64,000 nt of DNA, taken from the NCBI RefSeq assembly GCF_041296385.1, contig NW_027183960.1, forward strand, positions 1,783,001 through 1,847,000. Reading direction: 5' to 3'. Made by a program: the position numbers and the translations under genes. The notes beneath the pieces were generated by a model. The model ran no database searches. It had not been told where the DNA came from and saw nothing but the letters and a program-made list of their open reading frames with translations. This stretch comes from Aphelocoma coerulescens (lineage: Eukaryota > Chordata > Aves > Passeriformes > Corvidae). Below, piece after piece: positions 12,451-23,316 of this stretch (the first letter of the stretch is position 1; each line of letters begins with the position of its first letter).

Positions 12451-13737
12451 ACTGGAATGTTTCGCCTAGTTCACAGACTTTAAAAGGACTAGGAAGGCCA
12501 ACGCCTTGTTTTAGCACTTGTTCTCTGCGTGCAGCTGCTGGATGTTTGGAAGGGCTTTGGGATCCGCCAGAGGTGGAGGGTACGATGCTACAGAGAGCTT
12601 GAAGGAAAGCGCCTATCTCCAGGGCCTTTGATGCAGTTCAGCGGGTGCGAGTGGCATGTTGAGCATGTTCATGATGGCACAGAAAAGGTTCTGAAAGAAA
12701 GAGGCCGTGCTGAAACTGCCTTTACTTTTGCCGCTTAGAAACTGCTCAGCCAACAATGAAAAGATTCGTCTTGCTTCCCCGCTACGCGCAGGGTTACATC
12801 CTTTTATGTCTCCAAGAGGCAGGATGCACAGCGGAGCTCTTCCACCAACTGCTTCCACACGACTGGGGCCGCGCCAGCCAAGCGCTTTTTGCCGGGCACT
12901 GTCAGCGCTCATGGAAACAACCACACGACGGCGCTGCAGACTTGCAAAAGAAGGCCAAGCACCTGGCCCAGCTCGAAACCACCCCAAGGGCAGACAGAGG
13001 CAACTTGCAAACGGCCCTGCACTCAAATCAACGGTGTCAGGACAAAAAGGTTGCCCTCATCTTCCCCTTCCAAGAGCACACTCTTCTTTACACCACACCT
13101 CTTTGGCCCATACAAATCTTTTCCCTCTCGCAGATTCCGCCCACCAACTTGAAACCATCTGGCAAAAACAGGGCTCAAAACAGTGCCAGCTGAGGAAGAT
13201 CTTGCTGCCTACAACTTCACCTGCACCCCTCAAACTAGCAGCACACACGCTGTTCTCAGCACTCTCCTTCTCAGCTCTAGGTACCATCCTAAGCCTTCCC
13301 TCTCCCAGAGTCAGGATCCAAAGGCAACGGCACCAGGGACTGCTCACACACTGAAGGCACCAGGACAAATAGCTTAAGAGCTTGGCCTTTGCATTCCCAC
13401 TGACAGCTCAACAGCTCGAACCCAGAGAGAGCTCTGCCTGTTGGGAAAAGCCTTTAAAATCCCTAGGAGTACCTGATGTGCACATCCAAACCTGCCTTCC
13501 TTGCCAAAGAGAGCAACTACAAGCCCATCTCCAAAGAAACGGCATCCCCTCCTCCAAAATACAACACATCCAGCGACTGATCCGCCTCCAGTATTGAATA
13601 TGTCCAACAATTGCCCCCACACGCACAGGGGCCAGAAGAGAAATGTCTTGCTGGACTATTCCTCCCCACAGTACCTTAACATCTGCTCCAGCAACACTGG
13701 CACTATGTCCTTGCCTTCCCAAGGAAAGGCACTCCGA
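12451..13737. other. Unrecognised arm segment (A right), twin of 3,066-4,350
   Basis: Reverse-complement twin of the left-arm segment. The plus-strand frame 12,756-13,193 corresponds to the minus-strand frame at 4,085-3,651, but it diverges after about 13,095, where 22 nt of the left arm are replaced by 5 nt. The same short allele is present in the right arm of palindrome B (near 55,306). I see no gene family I can name. Confidence 0.4.
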
Positions 13738-14716
13738 GTCTCTTGGCCTTGCCTTGTCTAGTTCTTCTTAAGGTACCCTTGCTCTGCTTCCTTTGCCTAC
13801 GTCTGCCTTGCCTCGCACTGCCTACAACTTGCTGGCTTTGCTTTGCCCGGCCTACCACTCTTTCCCTTGCCTTCCATGCAGGCAAGGCGCTGCAAACCGA
13901 GTGCAGGCAATTGTGGGCAAGTCAAGGGAGAGGTAGGCAAGGCCAGAGCAGTGAGGGGAAAGCAAATGGAGTGGTAGACAAGAGAAGGTCCAGAAGTTAG
14001 AGGCAAGGCTGGCTGTAGGAAGGAAGGGCCACTGATGGGAAGGCCAGGCAGAAACAGGAAGGGCTCAGCAAGCCAAGGCCCTGGAGGAAAACAGTAGGCA
14101 GGTCATGTGCTGGGCATGGCCGTGCAAAGGAATGCAAGGCTCCAGAGGGCTAGCAGGGCAAGGCAAGGCAACTGTTGTGTTGCCAAGGCAAGGCCAGGCA
14201 AGGCAGGTGAGAAGTACATTCAAGGACTGCTGGTACACAAAAGTGGCCAGGACCAAGTGCTCTGTGTGGCCTTGATCCCGCGTGGGTCATCTCTCCTCTG
14301 TACCTAAAAGACTTGAGCTACCTGCTTTCCCTTGTATGCAAAAGAACTCTCTTTCTGGTCCCCGAGCTCAAGGGCAAAATGTGAATTGCCCCTCCAAGGT
14401 TCAAGACATGCAAGGATTGCTCCCAGACAAAGGCTGCCCACAGAGATGAGTGTGGCAACATGCGTCCTCCCCTGGTCTTCCTCTCATGGGATCCTGAAAC
14501 ACCGGAGATGCTTGAGAGCTTTGAGATTCCTCGGAGGAGCAGAAAGGGCAGGGCAAGGCCCAGAAATGTCATTGAAAAGGGGTGTTGAATTCCAGGTGGG
14601 GGAGGGGTGAGCAAGGTCATGCAAGGCAAGGGAGGGGTTCAAGAGCAAGGCAAGGCAAGTGGTGGCTTTGCGAGGCGAGGCAAGGCAATGAGGGTCCTAG
14701 AAGGAAAAGGAAAGGT
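13738..14716. repeat. CAAGG-rich low-complexity tract, A right arm
   Basis: Reverse complement of 2,090-3,065. It has the same strand switch and hairpin (near 13,866-13,888). In this arm the plus strand carries the purine-rich GGCAAGG form over most of the tract. Confidence 0.7.
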
Positions 14717-14950
14717 GAGGCCAGACCTAGACGAATGTGAAAGGAAGTCAGGTGGGGGATGGGTGAGCAAGTCAGTGCAAGGCAGGGGAGAAAAGGCAGG
14801 TTGAGGGAAGGCTACAGAGGGGGCAGCAAGGAAATGCAAGGCATGGGGAAGCATGCGAGGAGTGGGTGCTGCCAGCCGGTGGGGATGGCAGGGGCGGGGC
14901 CACTGCAAGTAGCATGGTGGGGATGTGGAGGGGGTGTTAGTGTGCGGGAG

Positions 14951-14971
14951 GTGTGTGTGTGTGTGTGTGTG
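14951..14971. repeat. (TG)n microsatellite, A right arm
   Basis: A TG run of 21 bp, equal in length to its palindromic partner at 1,832-1,852. Confidence 0.9.
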
Positions 14972-15076
14972 CAGTGGAGTGCAGGGTAACTGCAGGTGTG
15001 TGGGTGCGTATACGGGGGTTTTGTGCCAGGTGCTGTGCCGGGGAGAGCCGTTCCACCGCAAGGAAGGTGTGGGAGT

Positions 15077-15516
15077 GAAAGGAGTAAGATAGATGTGTCT
15101 TTACAAAGAGACCGTGTGAATCTCTCCTTAGACAAGGCTAGGAATTTACAGGAAGGGAAGTAACAGAAGAAAGTATTCGTTCTAGAAACTGTTACTAATC
15201 AACAGAGACTGTTGCTCAGCCAAGGCCCTGCTAAATTCCTGAACCTAGAGCAAGGCAGCAAAGACTTCCCAGCATTAGGAATAGTTTGGTTTTCTTCCTT
15301 TTCCATTCCAAAAGGGGACTGCATATTAGAGGGGGGCGTAGAGTAGGCAGTTCCGGAAGTCTGTAATTCCCGAGTACCTCAGAGGGTGCTGTTGCCAGGA
15401 ACTTAACATCAGAAGGGGGCTGCTTCCCGCAATCATTTGAGAGACTCCATGGCAAAAGCCCCATGGCCTCTCCCTGGAGTTGAAGAATGTTACAGGACTC
15501 CTCTGTCTCCTTTTTG
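15077..15516 (+). repeat. ERV-A 5' LTR remnant (U3 only), copy 2
   Basis: It starts TGAAAGGAGTAAG and aligns with 18,718-19,180 through to CTGTCTCCTTTT. The 3' element then has a TATA box, while this one runs into pol-derived sequence. The two elements differ at many positions, which indicates an old insertion. Confidence 0.65.
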
Positions 15517-15519
15517 GTG

Positions 15520-16635
15520 GATGAAGAAACTCAGAAAGCCACACTTCTGCCAGAACTCTCCAAGATGCCCCCTTTGCTCCCCGTGACTCCATCACTGCCC
15601 AGGAAGCTGTCTTTTCTACCACAGCAGTTTGACATACAGTTAAAAGTCGTGTGGCAGAGAAAAAAGGCAAGAATTGGTTTCCAAGGGATGGCAAACAAGA
15701 GATACCAGAACCTTTGGCCCTACCAATATTAAAGCAACTCCATTAAGAGAGTTCTTGCACTTCCTGAGGATTGGCAGAAGCCTATCTCATGATGTATGTT
15801 GCTGGGGGTCTTTTTAGACTGGCAAAAGGAGCTGTTGAAGGTTGCTTGATCTGTGCTAAAGCCAACAGCCAAGTTACAAAGTAACTTGCTAGAGGAGGGA
15901 GGCCTTGGGCTGCATGGCCCTTCCAAAGATGCCAGGTGGATTTTCCGGAGATGCCCCAAGTGGCAAGGCTTAATATCTTCTGGTAATCGTATGTCAGCTA
16001 GCAAGGTGGCCAGAAGTATTTCCAACTACTTCAGTAATGACAGGATCAGTTCTTAAGGCATTTTTGGAACAAATCATTCCAAGATACAGCATTGTAGAAG
16101 CAATAGATTCAGATAGGGGAACTCATTTTGCAGGAAAGATCCTTCAAGGGGTTTTGGCTTCTTTAGGAACACAATGGAACCTCCATAGGCCCTGGCACCC
16201 CCAGAGCTCGGCTCGGGTAGAAAACAATGAAGAGAGAAATAAACACCTTTTGAAGCTGGTAATAGAAACCAAGATGCCATGGGTAGGGCTTTGGACATTG
16301 GCTTTGGTGAGAATGAGGGCCCAACCCAGAAGAGAGATTCAGTTATCTCCCTTTCAATCGTTGTTTGCAATTGCCCTCCTGGTAAGTCTCCACCCAGTGG
16401 GGGGGGTAGAGGCAAGTGATGCATTTTTAAAACTATCTGTGGCCAGGATCCTGCTTCTTGTGAAACCCCTTCAACAGGAAACTCAGCTGGCGCAAGCCCG
16501 GCCTTTGGACTTTGCTGCTTTTAACATCCAACCAGGAGATTGAGTCCTAGTTAAGGAGTAGAAAGAAGCGCCAGTGCTGGTGAAATGGCGTGGCCCATTC
16601 CAAGTGTCACTGACGACAGAAACAGCCGTCAAGTA
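15520..16635 (+). pseudogene. pol: ERV-A integrase remnant, copy 2
   Basis: Pieces of a gammaretrovirus-type integrase appear in order but in several frames. They are an N-terminal ALPILKQLH segment (about 15,715-15,740), a CLIC zinc-binding pair (about 15,845), a QVDF strand (about 15,930), then the open frame 16,037-16,543. That frame has SDRGTHF and the HPQSS helix. A C-terminal GPFQVSL segment follows a stop near 16,600. The ERV-B integrase shows the same order at a higher level of preservation. Stops and frameshifts are present in all four copies, so no enzyme is expected. Confidence 0.75.
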
Positions 16636-16979
16636 AGCTGAACACAGGTGAACCCGTCCCTCTCGGGTCAAGGTCTCTGAAGCCTCAGAGATTTGCACAT
16701 CTCAGCTGGAGGAGAAGGCCGGGAGGCCGTGACTGACACTCTGCAGGAGTGGGCCGGAGCAGTAGGCAGTGCTTCGACATCGGAAGAAGCCCCGCAGTCC
16801 TACCTTCAGACCGTCTGCTGAAATAGACTGTAAAGGCATCCCTCCTCTAGAATCTCCACTCACTTGGGGGCTAATACTTGTGGCCATTTTGTTACGTTAA
16901 GTGGTTTCTGTGTCTTCAATTGCCACAGGTGCTGCAGAAGACAACGGGAAAATTAGACTAGCTAATTAGATGACACTAT

Positions 16980-18717
16980 TAAAACATTTTCCTTACTAAT
17001 TCTACTTTGATATGGTCAGCTGAGTTTAGGCCAGGAGTGGGAGAATCAATTTGCAGCCTTAGGAGAAGAAGTAGCAAAAGTTTTTAACCTTAGCAATTGC
17101 TGGCTCTGTGGAAGGCCAGGAGGATCTGAAGAGTGGCCATAGTTGGCTAGCCCAGCTGAACCTAAATGGTGGGTCAATGTGAGGGCCCACAGTGGGATGG
17201 GATTTGGGGCCAAAGAAGGAAGTTCACGGCCACTTCATTCTTCTCCAACAGGCACTTATTGCCTAATAGGATAGGGCGTGTCTATGTAGGAAAAGGCAAT
17301 TGTCAATTGACTTTCCCTCTGGGCTTGAACAACTGGGTTTGGACCCCCAATTGCCCTCCTTCCAATTGTTCCAAATATCAAGGCAAATGCAATCAAATAC
17401 CTGTTCGGCTCACTAACAGTAGCTGCGTAAGGCGTTCTTATCACACTTACCAAAAATATTTGGAAGCCTGTAAAGCAATGGGGAGGGACAAGGGGTTTTT
17501 TTGACCACCTGTTTTTGAGCAGTCCCCACAAAAATTCCACAAGTAGAAGACATGTTGTTTGTGATTATCAGTGGGAATGGCCACACCGGATTGGAACTCA
17601 AAGCCTTTTAGTGAGTTCTGCTCCAAATCCAACCAAGCAGCTTGCAGATGTAAATGTAGGTGGGAACCCTGTGCGGGAGCTTGGAAATGCAAATGCTGGG
17701 ACCCTTATGGTGGGGCAACTCTTGTTGGAGGACCGTTAGGCCCGGGAATCCTGCTGTATTTTGAGCCACCAATTGATGACCATGGGTAGGTTCCTTTGCT
17801 AATGGAACACGGGCTTTGAAAGGACAGTATTGGATTTGTGGCCAACATGCTTAGCTCAGGTTACCTCCAAACTGGTCAGGGATATGGTATATTTAGTAGA
17901 CTGTTGTTCTTTTTGCTACTACAAGTTCTGGGAAATCGCTTAGGAATCAAAATCTGTGATGATTTAATTAGAGAAAAGCAGTCAGCTGATGCAGCCCTGG
18001 CTGGAGGGAGCACCCCAAAACGGGGAAATGATGAACGGCCAACAGAACAAGTTACCCAACACGATGGACCAGCCCCTTGGAAACCTAAGGAATTAATCCC
18101 AGATGCCTGGGAACCCATTTATCATTTGAAGGAGATAATTAGGTTACAAGCTGTCTCGGAAATAATTACCAACCAGCCAGCCACAGCGCTTGACCTTTTT
18201 GCTGAGCAACCCACTTAAATGAGGAAAGCGGTATTTCAACATTGGATGGTATTAGATTATCTGTTGGCAGAAGAAGGAGGAGTTTGTGGGAAATTAAATG
18301 ACTCGAGCTGCTGTTTGCAAGCAGATGACAGCGGAAAAGTGGTCAAACAAATAACAAAGGAAATAACGTCAGCTCGTGGACCTGTCCAAATGTTGAAAGG
18401 ATGGGAATGGGACATATTTTCATAGTTAACTGGCCAGCTATGGGCTAAATGAATACGATTTCTCCTCTTATATGCTATCGCAATTCTCATCTTTTTACCA
18501 TGCGTGACACCATGCTGGCTGCAGCTCTTTCAGCAGGTGCTCAAGGGGATGCCGCTAGCAGCCATGCCTACCTGATCCAGAAATGACTACAAAAGGACAG
18601 AAAAGAATGTCACTGCAAATAATAGCAAAACCCAAGAAGACTCCAGAAGAAAAAATTAAATCCATGGTAATTAAGGTTTGTAAAGACAAATACAGAGCAA
18701 ATAAAAAGAGGAGGGAT
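16980..18717 (+). pseudogene. env: ERV-A env remnant, copy 2
   Basis: The surface-subunit piece carries a CWLC motif (17,098-17,109), the CXXC type known from gammaretroviral SU, and is followed by an in-frame stop. A longer frame, 17,838-18,218, covers the SU/TM boundary and the start of the TM heptad region. After a stop, 18,219-18,425 holds the [12 protein letters not shown] stretch with a cysteine cluster at about 18,283-18,314 spaced C-x7-CC. A hydrophobic membrane-anchor segment follows near 18,440-18,545, again interrupted by stops. This is a dead gene. Its TM layout matches ERV-B env, so both elements belong to one env lineage. Confidence 0.75.
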
Positions 18718-19180
18718 TAAAAGGAATGAGATGGATGAGTCTTTACAAAGAGACCGTGTGAATCGGCCTGTAGACAAGGCTAGGAAGTTATGGCTAGTGA
18801 AGTAACAGAAGAAACTAGGAGTTCTCTAGAACTGTTACTAATCATCAGAGACTGTTGATTAATCAAGGCCGTGTTAAATTCCTGAACCTAGAGCAAGGCA
18901 ACAAAGACTTAAGAGCATTAGGAATGGGGTTCTTTTCTTTCTTCTCGATGCCAAGAGGGGGGTGCATATTAGAGGGGGGCGCATAGAGTAGGCAGTTCCG
19001 GAAGTCTGTATCTCCCGAATACCTCAGCCAGTGGGGAAAAGGAAGAGGGTGCTGTGGCCGGGAACTTGGCATCAAAAGGGGGCTGCATCCCGCAACCGTT
19101 TGACAGACGCCATGGGAAAAGCCCCATGGACTCTCCCTGTAGTCGAAGAATGTTGCAGGACTCCTCTGTCTCCTTTTCGG
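18718..19180 (+). repeat. ERV-A 3' U3 with purine tract, copy 2
   Basis: A purine-rich run (AAAAAGAGGAGGGA, just upstream) resembles a polypurine tract and precedes the element start TAAAAGGAATGAG. A TATAAA box lies immediately after the homologous block (19,182-19,187). From there the sequence passes directly into a CpG island instead of a recognisable R-U5. Confidence 0.6.
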
Positions 19181-20160
19181 ATATAAACCTCAGGCATCGT
19201 GGATTAATTTTCCCTAACGGCAGCGACCTGCCGCGTGGTCTCCGTGCTCCTCTCCAGCCCCCCGGGACGTGTAAAATAGTTCCCAGCGGCTCCCACCGCG
19301 CGTTGCAGACGGCTGCGCGGCCCCGGGGCTGCCCGCAGTGCTCCCCTGCCCCGCCAGGGCTGCCCGCGGGCTGCGGAGCCGCCTCGCCACCGGCGCGGCC
19401 AGGGCCGGGGCCCTTCTCGACAGCAGCCGAGGGGCTGCGGAGCGGGCGGCTGCCGGACGATCAGCTATTTTATGCCGCGCGGTGCTGCCGCCTCCATCTA
19501 GCTCTCCATCACGCCGCCGCCCGCCGCCCGCCTGGCGCGCTCACGCTCGGCCGCGCTCGCCGCCCGCCCAGCCTCGCCGGAAGCTCTCCCGCCCGGGCTG
19601 TGCCCCGGCTCCGCCGGCAGCTCGGCAGGGCCCGGCCGCACGCGTGCTGCGTGGCTCGGAGCAGCCGCGTTGCGCCGCAGGCGACGGGGAAGGCGGGGCG
19701 GGCCGGCGCCATCGTGGTAGCGCGAGGAGAGGAGCGCCCGGGCGGGGCGGCGAGCGGCGCGGCGGTGAGCGCTTCTGCTTCCTGTCGCTCGGCGGCCGCC
19801 CACGGCAGGTGCCGTGTGACCCCGCGGAGCGGCGGGGCCGGCCGGGCGGTGCGCGGCGAGGCTTTCGGCCAGCGGCGGCCACAGCGAGAGGCTGCTGGCA
19901 CTGCCCGTGCCGGTGGAGAGAGCGGGGATCCGAGGCCGGCCTTCCCCGGGCGACGAGGGGAGGCCGCCTTTGCCGCGCTGCCCTCCGTGCAGCATGTGGC
20001 CGATTCCGGCGAACCCGGGGTCTCCGCAGCGGCGCGGGCGGGAGGGAGTGGGGAGCGCGCTCGGTGCCGTGCCGGCCGCTCCCGGCCAGCGCTGCGCTGC
20101 GCCGAGGCGTTTTCCCGCCCGTCCTGGGAAGGACATAAGCGACACCGTAGTTGGAGCTTA
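19181..20160 (+). promoter_or_regulatory. CpG island next to ERV-A U3, copy in A right arm
   Basis: About 950 bp of very GC-rich, CpG-dense sequence with almost no TG/CA decay. Visible motifs are a GGGCGG-type Sp1 cluster (about 19,740-19,752), an E2F-like TTTCCCGC (20,111-20,118) and a TATA-like element readable on the minus strand (19,464-19,475). Long open frames (up to 378 codons plus, 231 minus) span it in several frames, as expected from GC richness alone. It resembles the promoter of a housekeeping or germline gene, but I recognise no first exon. ERV-B is integrated 26 bp past its edge. Twin islands lie at 37,280-38,258 and 61,391-62,371. Confidence 0.6.
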
Positions 20161-20185
20161 GCTGTCAGGGGGAACAACTTCTCTC

Positions 20186-20843
20186 TGTGAAAAACGAAGT
20201 TCACTCTCCTGTGAGAATTTAAAGGGGTTTAATATAAAGACAATAAGAGACACATCAAATAAAGCAACGGGGTAACAGCCAGTTGCCTTGGCGCTCTGCC
20301 AAGAGCACACCTGATGCCAGAGGTCAGTCCTTTTTATACCGTTTTTACTGTCTGTTCTTTATTCATATTAAAACTTTTCCTGGAGCTGTTCTGCATGGCC
20401 ACTCCTTGGTTCCGCCTTTTTAGAGCGTGCCTAGTCTTCTGCCTTGTGGTTTTATTTCTCTTGATTCTTGGGGTTGGGCCCGCTAGGCAAGAGTCGATGG
20501 TAGGGTGGATTTCTTAATTCTCCAGACAGTCAGGGCGGATTGCAGCTTTGGGCCTCTTCGTCTCTCCGGGCAGAGTGGTGATAAAATCTCCCGGACTCTC
20601 CTGGCCGCCCGTTCTCCGGGCGGAGTAGCCTTTGGGCCCTTTTGCTCCCTAGACAAAGTGTTGATTAGCAGCTTTTCGGGCCTCATCCTCTGTTCGTTTG
20701 GAGGTTATCTTACGTGCTCACACTTGCTAACATTCTTGCTAAAAAGAGAGAAAACTACATCCACACAGCAGAAAGCATTTCTAACGTTATATAATATCTA
20801 CTTTATACTTTGCGAGAAGCTAATATAATATATGTTTATAACA
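20186..20843 (-). repeat. ERV-B 3' LTR, copy 1
   Basis: 658 bp. On the minus strand it has TG...CA ends, an AATAAA-type signal within the U3/R region (about 20,357-20,363) and a TATA box (TATAAAAA, 20,331-20,340). It matches the 5' LTR at 29,610-30,266 except for about 16 substitutions and small indels. It is nearly identical to the LTR at 62,397-63,054. Confidence 0.9.
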
Positions 20844-20857
20844 ATCCCCCCTTTTCT
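20844..20857 (-). other. ERV-B polypurine tract
   Basis: On the minus strand AAAAGGGGGGGAT directly precedes the 3' LTR, the expected site of plus-strand primer generation. Confidence 0.8.
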
Positions 20858-20860
20858 ATT

Positions 20861-22738
20861 TTATAAATCATTTGGCTTGAGCAATAATTCTTTTTTCTTG
20901 GCTTCTAATGTCTGTTCGTTCTTTTCACAGATCAATTTGGCTTCTTCAAGAGGGTCTTTTGTATCACTTTGTCTTTTTAATACCATAATTTTTTGTGCTG
21001 TTCCAGACATAGCCAACTTTGGGTCAGTAGGCATTGCCACAACTTGCATGCCTTGAACTATGCTGGTTATTAGCCGAATAAAGCAGGGGATCAAGCAAGG
21101 GAGAAATATTAGACTAGCTGTAGCACATAAGAGGAAGAAACCTAGCTTCTTCCACCATTCTTTCCCCAATATGCCATCCCACCAGTTAGCAGACATCATT
21201 GATTCCCATTTTTGGACTGGTACATGGGCTATTTTTCTGATTTGGTTGGCCATATCTAGAATGGCATCCCCATTGTCATCAATTTTTAAACAACAGTCCG
21301 ATGTATTGAACTTCCTGCACACACCGCCTTCTTCGGCCAGTAAATAGTCTAAAGCCAGCCTATTTTGATGTATTGCAGCTCTGGTTTGGCGTTGCTGGCT
21401 GACTATTAATTCCATAGCCCCAGCTGTTTCATTGGTTATGATTTCTACAAGAGCTTGGAGTCTGATGATACGATTCAGCATGTAAATTGGGGTCTGATAT
21501 CCCCAACTTCCATCTTGTGCTTAGGTAGCTGGCCCATCTGTTTCTAATATTCGTTCAGGGGGCCATTCCTCATCTTTCCATTTTTGGAATCCTCCAATTA
21601 AATCTCTTTTCTTTCTTTTGAAGTCTTCATAGAGAGGTATACCTAATTGATCTCCCATGGTTCTGGGAAAAGGAAAAACCCTGGTTGAATGATTCTTAGT
21701 GTACAACTCCCTTTCCAATGTGAAGGGAGTCTTGGGGATGCCCTTTTCCCACATATCCAAAAGAAGCCATCTGGTGCTTTCCAATAATCACCTTCTTGTT
21801 GATTTATATTCTCCCCAAATTTGGCTATTTCTGGGATTCCAAAATAAGGATTTTTCCTCGTGTCATTACACTGAAAGAGTCCAACTTCATGATCATATAC
21901 ACAGTCTTTTCCTTTTTTCTGGGCTCAATACCAAGTTGGTTTTTCTGGGACCCACCACCTTGAAGTTTTGTTACTCACTTTATAGCTTTTACAGGGAGTG
22001 TTTCCTACTTCATTAAGAAAGTTTATCCCAGTTCGCCAGAGGCATTCTTCCCCTATCACTGTTGAACTTAAAATCCACCCCTCAGGTCGGTTCCCCCCTC
22101 TTATATTTGTCCGGTTCCATTTAAGGAGTTCTACCGGGCCTACGCTGCTACCTTTCCGTGGCCATTCTTCTGTCATTAAAGCTCCTCCACAGACCCAACA
22201 GTTGGTTATGTTAAGTTCTTTACCTATCCTCTCCCCCAATTCCACAAACAGGTTTTTTCCTAACCTTGGGGTTTTTTCCTCTTTGTTGTTTGAGCTTTGC
22301 ATACAGGTCCTGGCGTGGTGAGGTGAATATAGGGCGAGGTTGCTGTGCTGGCTTTGTATCTTTACTTACCACTTGCTCTTTTACCAAATCTTGGACTGTT
22401 CCCCTGGTGGCAGCTGTGGAGCAAATCTATTTTTCTCCTTTTGGACAATTGCTTCTTAGTCTGTTTCCACTTGTTCCTAAATTTTCTGTAATCCAATATT
22501 TTTCTCCTTTATGCATGCAAATACCTAATTTGGATGAGTCATAACAGTGACTGTTGGTATGGGTATGAGTAATAAGAAAGAAGCCCCGGTGTCTTTCCAT
22601 GTAGAGCTTTCGATAGCATTTGTAACATGGTCTTGCCGGTGTCCCAAAAGGGACCAGGAGAAGTGACAAAAGAAGGAATAACAGAGGTCCGGCATGGCTT
22701 ATACTCCCACCTCCCTTGCCTATGAGGTTGCAACCCAT
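20861..22738 (-). pseudogene. env: ERV-B env, broken
   Basis: Envelope glycoprotein remnant in four open pieces on the minus strand. The first (22,738-22,427) has a hydrophobic leader-like run (GPLLFLLLSLLLV). The second (22,302-21,925) has the SU CXXC motif CWVC (about 22,186-22,207). The third (21,784-21,521) has a basic RKKR run near 21,610 that could be a furin site, but no hydrophobic fusion peptide follows. The fourth (21,481-20,861) is most of TM: a [10 protein letters not shown] stretch, a cysteine cluster spaced C-x7-CC (about 21,292-21,321), a hydrophobic anchor near residues 125-160 and a long cytoplasmic tail. Stops and frameshifts separate the pieces, so no functional glycoprotein is expected. 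Confidence 0.8.
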
Positions 22739-23316
22739 AGCAGGTGTATTGGATCTTCTCGGTGGCGAGTACAGTGGCCGACCCGGTCTTGCCCTCTATT
22801 TCCTTGTCACTTCCTTTGTAGCTTTTAGGCAAATTTCTTTTGGCACCTTTTTAACTGTAGTATCTTATCGTATCTTAGGTGTTTCCCATTCAACAGGCAC
22901 TAGTAATTCCCATCTGCAGAGCAAAGTTATTGCTTTTGTTGCTTATGATTTTGTCTGGATAGGGGGTTGATTTTGTGCTTGACACCCTTTACAACTAGGG
23001 TGTCGACGGTGTGAAATGCCAATTTCCCTCTAGATTAATTACTTATATTTGACGTGGTTGGCATGCCCCGTGTTAGAATGATTCAAACAGGGTATATGAT
23101 GTGGCACTGATGGAAGTTGTGATTCTCCCCCTTCTTAATACAAATCACAGGCTAGAATCAGGACATGAGAGTTCCCTGTTTGATCCAGTCCCAACCCTTC
23201 CTGTTTGAAGTGAGAATATTCTTCTCCACGATGTCCCAGAATTTGTCCAGGGGCCACTGATATAAATTTGGCTTTTACTTCTCAGTTAGGTGTGATTCTT
23301 TGCATATCCCTTGGAT
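22739..23316 (-). other. ERV-B pol-env interval
   Basis: Sequence between the apparent pol terminus and the first env leader. Only short frames are visible (for example 22,832-22,539, which overlaps the env start in another frame). I recognise no accessory gene. It probably contains the env splice acceptor, but none stands out. Confidence 0.4.

Larger units (their letters stand above)
15077..19180 (+). mobile_element. ERV-A copy 2: degenerate gammaretrovirus-like provirus, most complete view
   Basis: Order on the plus strand: 5' U3 remnant (15,077-15,516), integrase remnant, env remnant, purine tract (18,703-18,717), 3' U3 with TATA box (18,718-19,180). Gag, protease, RT and RNase H are deleted. 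The integrase and env pieces are related to those of ERV-B but much more decayed. Three other copies (1-1,727; 38,259-42,363; 57,284-61,390) share the same deletion, so a single old insertion was copied along with the amplicon. R and U5 cannot be recognised at either end. Confidence 0.8.
1..20185. repeat. Palindrome A (left arm cut by window start)
   Basis: Bases 1-9,590 are the reverse complement of 9,591-16,803, apart from extra macrosatellite units in the left arm. Coordinates pair so that left plus right is about 16,803 in the outer part (for example 747-950 with 15,853-16,056). The right arm continues through the ERV-A env and CpG island to 20,185, is interrupted by ERV-B, and resumes at 30,267-30,973. 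Outer arm segments are nearly identical, while the innermost ~700 bp on each side are clearly more diverged. Confidence 0.9.

Noticed and set aside
19181..20160. First exon of a known avian W ampliconic gene such as HINTW
   Set aside because: I looked for a histidine-triad start and motif and found none in the window.
19054..20204. Long open frames (378, 266 and 231 codons) across the CpG island on both strands
   Set aside because: Several frames are open at once on both strands, the composition is Arg/Ala/Pro/Gly-rich as expected from GC-rich DNA, and a 1-bp insertion in the third copy (near 61,552) shifts the frame.
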